A DNA stretch of 64,000 nt from NCBI RefSeq assembly GCF_000307775.2, contig NZ_KK020676.1, positions 933,487 through 997,486 on the forward strand, read 5' to 3'. The translations under genes and the position numbers were made by a program. The notes below the pieces were generated by a model. That model worked only from the letters and a program-made list of their open reading frames with translations. It did no database searches and had not been told where the DNA came from. Shown piece after piece: positions 62,668 through 64,000 of this stretch. Positions within the stretch are counted from its first letter, which is position 1, and each line of letters starts with the position of its first letter. This DNA comes from Stutzerimonas stutzeri KOS6 (GTDB lineage Bacteria; Pseudomonadota; Gammaproteobacteria; Pseudomonadales; Pseudomonadaceae).

Positions 62668-64000
62668 ATGTTGGACACCAATCTCAAGACCCAGTTGAAA
62701 GCCTACCTGGAGAAGGTCACCCAGCCCTTCGAGATCGTCGCGTCCCTCGATGACGGCGAAAAATCCCGGGAAATGCTGAGCCTGCTGCAGGACATCGCCG
62801 GCCTCAGCGACAAGATCACCCTGAAGACCGACGGCGACGATGCACGCAAGCCGTCGTTCTCGCTCAACCGCATCGGCGGCAGCATCAGCCTGCGTTTCGC
62901 CGGCATCCCCATGGGCCACGAGTTCACCTCGCTGGTGCTGGCCCTGCTGCAGGTCGGCGGTCATCCGTCGAAGACCGCACCCGAGGTGATCGAGCAGATC
63001 AAGGCGCTCGACGGTGACTACCGCTTCGAAACGTACTTCTCGCTGTCCTGCCAGAACTGCCCGGACGTGGTTCAGGCGCTGAACCTGATGGCCGTGCTCA
63101 ACCCGAACATCAAGCACGTCGCCATCGACGGCGCGCTGTTCCAGGACGAAGTCGAAGCCCGCCAGATCATGTCCGTGCCGAGCATCTACCTTAACGGCGA
63201 GCTGTTCACCCAGGGTCGCATGAGTGAGGAAGAGATCCTCTCCAAGCTCGATACCGGCTCCAGCGCCCGTGACGCCGAGAAGCTCAAGGCCAAGGACGCC
63301 TTCGACGTGCTGGTGGTCGGCGGTGGCCCGGCCGGTGCCGCAGCGGCCATCTACGCGGCGCGCAAGGGCATCCGCACCGGCGTCGCGGCCGAGCGCTTCG
63401 GTGGCCAGGTGCTGGACACCATGGCCATCGAGAACTTCATTTCGGTGAAGGAAACCGAAGGCCCGAAACTGGCCCGCGCGCTGGAAGAACATGTGCGCGA
63501 GTACGACGTCGACATCATGAACCTGCAGCGCGCCAGCCAGCTGATCCCGGCCGGCGACGACGGGCTGCACCGCGTGCAGTTCGAAAACGGCGGCGAGCTC
63601 AAGGCCAAGACCCTGATCCTCGCCACCGGCGCGCGCTGGCGCGAAATGAACGTGCCCGGCGAGCAGGAATACCGTGGCCGTGGCGTCGCCTACTGTCCGC
63701 ACTGCGACGGCCCGCTGTTCAAGGGCAAGCGCGTGGCGGTGATCGGCGGCGGCAACTCCGGTGTGGAAGCGGCCATCGACCTGGCCGGCATCGTCGCCCA
63801 TGTCACCCTGCTGGAATTCGGCGAGCAACTGCGCGCCGACGCCGTGCTGCAGCGCAAGCTCAACAGCCTGCCCAACGTCACCGTGTTGAAGATGGCGCAG
63901 ACCACCGAGGTCAAGGGCGACGGCCAGAAAGTCACCGGCCTGGTCTACAAGGACCGCGCCAGCGAAGAAACCCACCACGTCGAACTGGAAGGCATCTTCG
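62668..64000 (+). CDS. ahpF: Alkyl hydroperoxide reductase subunit F (partial, cut by window end)
   Basis: The first 444 residues of a flavoprotein disulfide reductase that reduces AhpC with NADH. Two N-terminal thioredoxin-like folds, the second with the redox pair C-Q-N-C ([14 protein letters not shown]; the usual sequence is CHNC). Then FAD motif [21 protein letters not shown], the second redox pair in YCPHCDGP, and NAD motif [19 protein letters not shown]. The ATG at 62668 has CGAGGA upstream. No convincing OxyR site was seen in the 140 bases after the gyrB terminator. Confidence 0.96.
   Translation, partial: MLDTNLKTQLKAYLEKVTQPFEIVASLDDGEKSREMLSLLQDIAGLSDKITLKTDGDDARKPSFSLNRIGGSISLRFAGIPMGHEFTSLVLALLQVGGHPSKTAPEVIEQIKALDGDYRFETYFSLSCQNCPDVVQALNLMAVLNPNIKHVAIDGALFQDEVEARQIMSVPSIYLNGELFTQGRMSEEEILSKLDTGSSARDAEKLKAKDAFDVLVVGGGPAGAAAAIYAARKGIRTGVAAERFGGQVLDTMAIENFISVKETEGPKLARALEEHVREYDVDIMNLQRASQLIPAGDDGLHRVQFENGGELKAKTLILATGARWREMNVPGEQEYRGRGVAYCPHCDGPLFKGKRVAVIGGGNSGVEAAIDLAGIVAHVTLLEFGEQLRADAVLQRKLNSLPNVTVLKMAQTTEVKGDGQKVTGLVYKDRASEETHHVELEGIF

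Overview
This 64 kb window is a chromosomal replication-origin region from a Pseudomonas-group gammaproteobacterium, most likely Stutzerimonas / Pseudomonas stutzeri-like. The basis is the order rpmH-rnpA-yidD-yidC-mnmE-mnmG-rsmG-parA-parB-atpIBEFHAGDC-glmU-glmR-glmS on one side of oriC and dnaA-dnaN-recF-gyrB on the other, GC-rich coding, Pseudomonas-type parS sites, and intergenic palindromes built on GGTGGGCTGAAGCCCACC. The genus is inferred from remembered gene order and protein resemblance, not from a search.

Layout. 0-6.4 kb: a VOC protein, a gamma carbonic anhydrase-like protein, prlC, a YheV-like zinc ribbon protein, an acyltransferase on the minus strand between repeat clusters, and a PA0069-type radical SAM protein. 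6.6-15.9 kb: a full caa3-type cytochrome c oxidase cluster (coxB, coxA, cox11, coxIII, a DUF2909-like protein, SURF1, an accessory protein, heme A synthase, heme O synthase, SCO). Heme synthesis, copper delivery and structural subunits are encoded together. 16.1-19 kb: small exported or unknown proteins and a CobW-type GTPase.

19.2-35.6 kb is the accessory heart of the window, a light and cyclic-di-GMP signalling block. Its first locus is a bacteriophytochrome histidine kinase, an Rcp1-like receiver, a hybrid histidine kinase and a heme oxygenase, which makes the biliverdin chromophore. A 1303-residue CHASE3-PAS-GAF-GGDEF-EAL membrane protein converges on it. Its second locus has two genes: a 1494-residue CheB-CheR-PAS-GGDEF-EAL fusion, followed with overlapping ends by a phytochrome made only of the PAS-GAF-PHY sensory core. 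This split arrangement is the best candidate here for an under-described system. The block abuts the 3' end of glmS, the standard Tn7 attachment position.

35.8-55.8 kb (all minus strand) is housekeeping: glmS, glmR, glmU, the F1Fo ATP synthase operon, parB/parA, rsmG, mnmG, mnmE, yidC, yidD, rnpA and rpmH. 55.9-56.3 kb is oriC with DnaA boxes. A second cluster of DnaA boxes, with a similar AT-rich block, lies between mnmG and mnmE. 56.3-62.5 kb is dnaA-dnaN-recF-gyrB, ending in a strong terminator; recF carries two parS sites. The window ends inside ahpF. No rRNA, tRNA, CRISPR array, prophage or intact insertion sequence was seen.
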